Below are positions 14,980 through 17,249 of a stretch of 17,249 nt of DNA, piece after piece. Position 1 is the stretch's first letter; every line of letters begins with the position of its first letter. Both the position numbers and the translations under genes were made by a program. Below the pieces are notes generated by a model. It saw nothing but the letters and a program-made list of their open reading frames with translations, was not told where the DNA came from and did not search any database. This DNA is from Desulfobacteraceae bacterium (GTDB lineage Bacteria; Desulfobacterota; Desulfobacteria; Desulfobacterales; Desulfosarcinaceae). The stretch lies in the NCBI GenBank assembly GCA_027025615.1, contig JALVQM010000141.1:1-17249 (forward strand), written 5' to 3'.

Positions 14980-15705
14980 CTACGACTGTGCATCGCTGCG
15001 GACAATGATGGGCGAACCAAACAGGGATGTCAGACCCAAGGACCGGCAACATGCCTCGACAATGTTGGATACCTGGGTACTTTTCAGTTTCCGGTGCACG
15101 ACCATGGGCATGAAAAATTCAGGTTTGAGCTGAGGATTACCGAAATTGTTTGCAGCCAGTTGATCACGTATTTCTTTCCTGGAAAACAGAGTATAAGTCC
15201 TGGTATTGCCCTCCATGTTTTTTTTCAGGTCAAATAAGAGATCATAGAGAATGTTTGCGCTTCTTTTATCCGGATAATCAAAGACAACCGCCCTGCCCGC
15301 CACCCGGCACATCTCCCCGAGCAACCTCTGCCAATGATTGGCATGGGGCAGCAGACGAAAGGCCATGACCACGTCAAAATGAGTGTCGGCAAAGGGAAGG
15401 TTCAGGCTGTCACAGGTCAGATAGGTAAAACTTTCTTTATCACAGTATTTATCCAACCGCGTCCTGCAGATATCAGCACTACCGGTCACGGTCACTTTAA
15501 AACCGGCCTCTGCCAGTGGCGTGGTCAGCTGTGCATGCCCGCCCCCGACATCCAGGATTGAGGCACCGGGGAGATCACGAAGCAGCTCCAGGGTCAGACG
15601 GGCCTGAACATCAAGAAAATATTTTCCCACCGGACCGGCAAAGCGGGAGGCATAGTCGTCCGACGCAGTCTCAATGTCAGCGGTTTCCGTAAATTGCGAA
15701 CTCAT
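14980..15705 (-). CDS. Class I SAM-dependent methyltransferase
   Basis: A 241-residue cytoplasmic methyltransferase with a Rossmann-like fold. Motif I, SILDVGGGHAQLTTPLAEAG (49-68), binds S-adenosylmethionine; LNLPFADTHFDVVMAFRLLP (101-120) matches the post-I and motif II region of the Methyltransf_11/25 type. A short helical N-terminus (about 1-45) and a variable C-terminal part probably form the acceptor site. ATG at 15703-15705 overlaps the stop of the upstream oxidoreductase gene as ATGA, showing translational coupling, and the GT4 gene follows 30 bp later. Within a glycan locus, methylation of a sugar hydroxyl, a lipid-linked intermediate or a phosphate is plausible, but the acceptor cannot be read from the sequence; small-molecule or quinone methylation is also possible. 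Confidence 0.9.
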   Translation of the reverse strand: MSSQFTETADIETASDDYASRFAGPVGKYFLDVQARLTLELLRDLPGASILDVGGGHAQLTTPLAEAGFKVTVTGSADICRTRLDKYCDKESFTYLTCDSLNLPFADTHFDVVMAFRLLPHANHWQRLLGEMCRVAGRAVVFDYPDKRSANILYDLLFDLKKNMEGNTRTYTLFSRKEIRDQLAANNFGNPQLKPEFFMPMVVHRKLKSTQVSNIVEACCRSLGLTSLFGSPIIVRSDAQS

Positions 15706-17249
15706 TGCTCTATTTTTATTTCAGTTCTTCTTTGCTCCAACGGAGCATATCTCTGCAAGACTGTTTCTACTTCCCGGGCCTTTCTCGCCTCGTCCCAGTT
15801 CAGGATATCCCCCATAAAAGAGGACAGTTTCGTCAGCAGCTTTCGTCCCGGATTCTCCGCAGTCCCAAGTCCGGTTCGGCGAAAGACGATATCGGCCAGG
15901 GTGCAGGCCATTTCCTCCGCTATCAGGTACCGCACTTCGGCCTTTAACAACCGTGCTGGCTCATCAATCCATATAGCACGTTCCTTCCTTTCCTGCATCC
16001 GGACAAGGATATAACCAGCCCTCCGACCGTACCTCTTTTCCAGCAGCTCGTTTACCTGAGGATGCCCGATATCGACCATATACGCTGGAGAACCGGAACG
16101 GGCTGGTGCCCTACGTTTTTTAATCGTCTGTTTTGCAAAATATTTCACAAGCTCACGGGCGATATGGGGTGCAGTAGTATATTTCACTCCTTTAACAGAA
16201 AGGATGCCATGAAAATGTGAATCTCCGTGCTTGTGAATGGTTGAGTTTTTCTCCAGCTGAATATCACCTAAATTTACCCCACCCCGCATCGGCAACAATC
16301 CGGCCTGATAAAAAGAAATATCCTCATAGGCAAGCTCAGCCGAGGGATAAATTGCATTGACTTCATCGACCATGGCCTGAATGGTTTCACGCCCCACCTG
16401 CATCCTATCCGGACCAGTCGAACTTTCCTCATACTCGGTGCCGATCATGGTATAATTACGCCAGGGAACAAAGAAATAAAGCCGTTTGCCGCGCCGGATA
16501 ATTGCATCTTTGTCCTCATAACTGTTCCGCCCTTCCAGGGCTACAGCATAACCGGAAAAGAGTTTCTTTCTGGAAACGATATTCAAGGCCAAGGCCCACC
16601 TCTGTTTCTTCTTTGTCTTCGTGGTACCGAGCTCTCCTGAGGACGGACAACAAAGTTCTTCAAGCCAAGGGCCCGAGGCATTGACAATATACCAAGTCTG
16701 CAGCTGATGTTCCCCACCCCGCAGGTTGTCCCGGACATGTACTCTGTATAAATCATCCTCTCCCTGTTCAACACCGGTCACTTCCGCATAGTTTACGGCC
16801 TGGGCACCATGGTCAATGCTTTTAAAGATATACTCCAGAACCAGTCGTTCGGTATTAACGGCTATGGCATCGTACCAGACCATAGCTCCAGCCACACCTT
16901 CGCTGGAAAGACCGGGTATAACCTCCAGACATTGCTCTTTTGATAAAATACGCCCGCCGGGAAGACGGATTTCCGGAGGCAGCCCCCGATTACGATCCCA
17001 GCCGATACAGTCGTTGACAAAGAGTGCCGCCCTCGTAACGCATTTGCCCCGTAATCCATTACCGGAAAGTGGCATCATACAGGCCAGAGGCTCAACCAGA
17101 TGTGGGGCCAACTGCATCATCTCCCGCCGGGCCGTGATGGAATTGCGCATTCGCTTGATATTGAAATGCTGGAGATACCGGAGGCCGCCATGAAGAATCT
17201 TCAGACTGTTTGCTGAAGTTGCCGCGCAAAAATCGTCTTTATCTACAAT
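15702..17249 (-). CDS. FAD-dependent oxidoreductase, GlpD-like (glycerol-3-phosphate dehydrogenase family), 5' end outside window
   Basis: The frame is open to the window edge, so the N-terminal FAD-binding GxGxxG strand is missing; 515 residues are visible. The first visible ones contain ATSANSLKILHGGLRYL (10-26), the GlpD/GlpA signature that follows the dinucleotide-binding fold. An internal ATG at 17150 lies after this motif and is not the true start. Later hallmarks are VNASGPW (189-195), FFVPWRNYTMIGTEY (259-273) and GILSVKGVKYTTAPHIA (348-364). A C-terminal helical domain like DAO_C (VRYLIAEEMACTLADIVFRR and onward) closes the protein. GlpD enzymes oxidise glycerol-3-phosphate and pass electrons to quinone at the membrane. 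Here the usual GGKLTTYR-type segment reads GVKYTTAPH, and no glycerol genes are nearby, so the substrate may differ. The stop overlaps the methyltransferase start (ATGA), making this the first visible gene of a four-gene operon. Confidence 0.87.
   Translation of the reverse strand: MVDKDDFCAATSANSLKILHGGLRYLQHFNIKRMRNSITARREMMQLAPHLVEPLACMMPLSGNGLRGKCVTRAALFVNDCIGWDRNRGLPPEIRLPGGRILSKEQCLEVIPGLSSEGVAGAMVWYDAIAVNTERLVLEYIFKSIDHGAQAVNYAEVTGVEQGEDDLYRVHVRDNLRGGEHQLQTWYIVNASGPWLEELCCPSSGELGTTKTKKKQRWALALNIVSRKKLFSGYAVALEGRNSYEDKDAIIRRGKRLYFFVPWRNYTMIGTEYEESSTGPDRMQVGRETIQAMVDEVNAIYPSAELAYEDISFYQAGLLPMRGGVNLGDIQLEKNSTIHKHGDSHFHGILSVKGVKYTTAPHIARELVKYFAKQTIKKRRAPARSGSPAYMVDIGHPQVNELLEKRYGRRAGYILVRMQERKERAIWIDEPARLLKAEVRYLIAEEMACTLADIVFRRTGLGTAENPGRKLLTKLSSFMGDILNWDEARKAREVETVLQRYAPLEQRRTEIKIEQ

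Noticed and set aside
14609..15237. Several open frames of 80-150 codons on both strands
   Set aside because: They overlap the GT4 and methyltransferase genes, which carry complete domains; none shows a motif of its own.
17148..17150. ATG as the start of the GlpD-like gene
   Set aside because: The same frame continues to the window edge and encodes the conserved ATSANSLKILHGGLRYL segment, so the true start is outside the window.
1..17249. CRISPR arrays, tRNA or rRNA genes, intact insertion sequences, tandem repeats
   Set aside because: None seen on reading the window; nearly all of it is covered by well-supported coding genes.

Overview
The window looks like part of a chromosomal surface-polysaccharide (exopolysaccharide or O-antigen-type) biosynthesis and decoration locus from a Gram-negative bacterium. 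The style of the proteins (a UXS-type decarboxylase, a glycosyltransferase starting with an APQPFYQDRGTPIAV-like segment, AsnB, and an AlgI-type acyltransferase) would fit a Desulfobacterota (former Deltaproteobacteria) genome, perhaps near Desulfobulbales. That placement is an impression from protein style and base composition, not a proof. I see no rRNA, tRNA, CRISPR array or intact insertion sequence.

Layout. On the + strand at the left end are a secreted SGNH/GDSL hydrolase (87-848) and a very large GT-C membrane glycosyltransferase with a long extracytoplasmic tail (871-3654). They face, across 3 bp, a minus-strand series that in transcription order is: a PA14-like/SGNH membrane protein (10096 to 8402), an AlgI-type MBOAT O-acyltransferase (8405 to 6969), a DPM1-like family 2 glycosyltransferase (6810 to 6061) and a second GT-C membrane glycosyltransferase (6045 to 3658). 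A divergent intergenic region of about 400 bp (10097-10495) separates this series from a + strand UDP-glucuronate decarboxylase (UDP-xylose synthase, 10496-11449). After a gene-poor stretch (11450-11910) a tight minus-strand operon follows: an FAD-dependent GlpD-like oxidoreductase whose 5' end lies outside the window (to 15702), a SAM methyltransferase (15705-14980), a GT4 glycosyltransferase (14949-13786) and a glutamine-hydrolysing asparagine synthase homologue (13773-11911).

How the genes may work together (inference). UXS supplies UDP-xylose. The GT4 enzyme adds a sugar in the cytoplasm. The soluble GT2 probably charges a polyprenyl phosphate with a sugar, which one or both GT-C enzymes transfer to the glycan on the outer side of the inner membrane. 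The MBOAT plus PA14/SGNH pair would O-acylate the glycan in the periplasm, and the secreted SGNH hydrolase could remove or transfer acyl groups. The AsnB homologue and the methyltransferase may amidate and methylate sugar residues. Export, polymerisation and chain-length genes are not in the window.

The most interesting items are the PA14-like domain in front of an SGNH domain in the acylation module, the discoidin-like and beta-sandwich tail on the 927-residue GT-C enzyme, a perfect 9-bp dyad lying on the -35 box of a plausible promoter for the acylation module, a repeated TTTGTCCGAAAAT element in the divergent region, and nested inverted repeats downstream of the MBOAT gene. All of these were read by eye; no alignment, fold or search was run.
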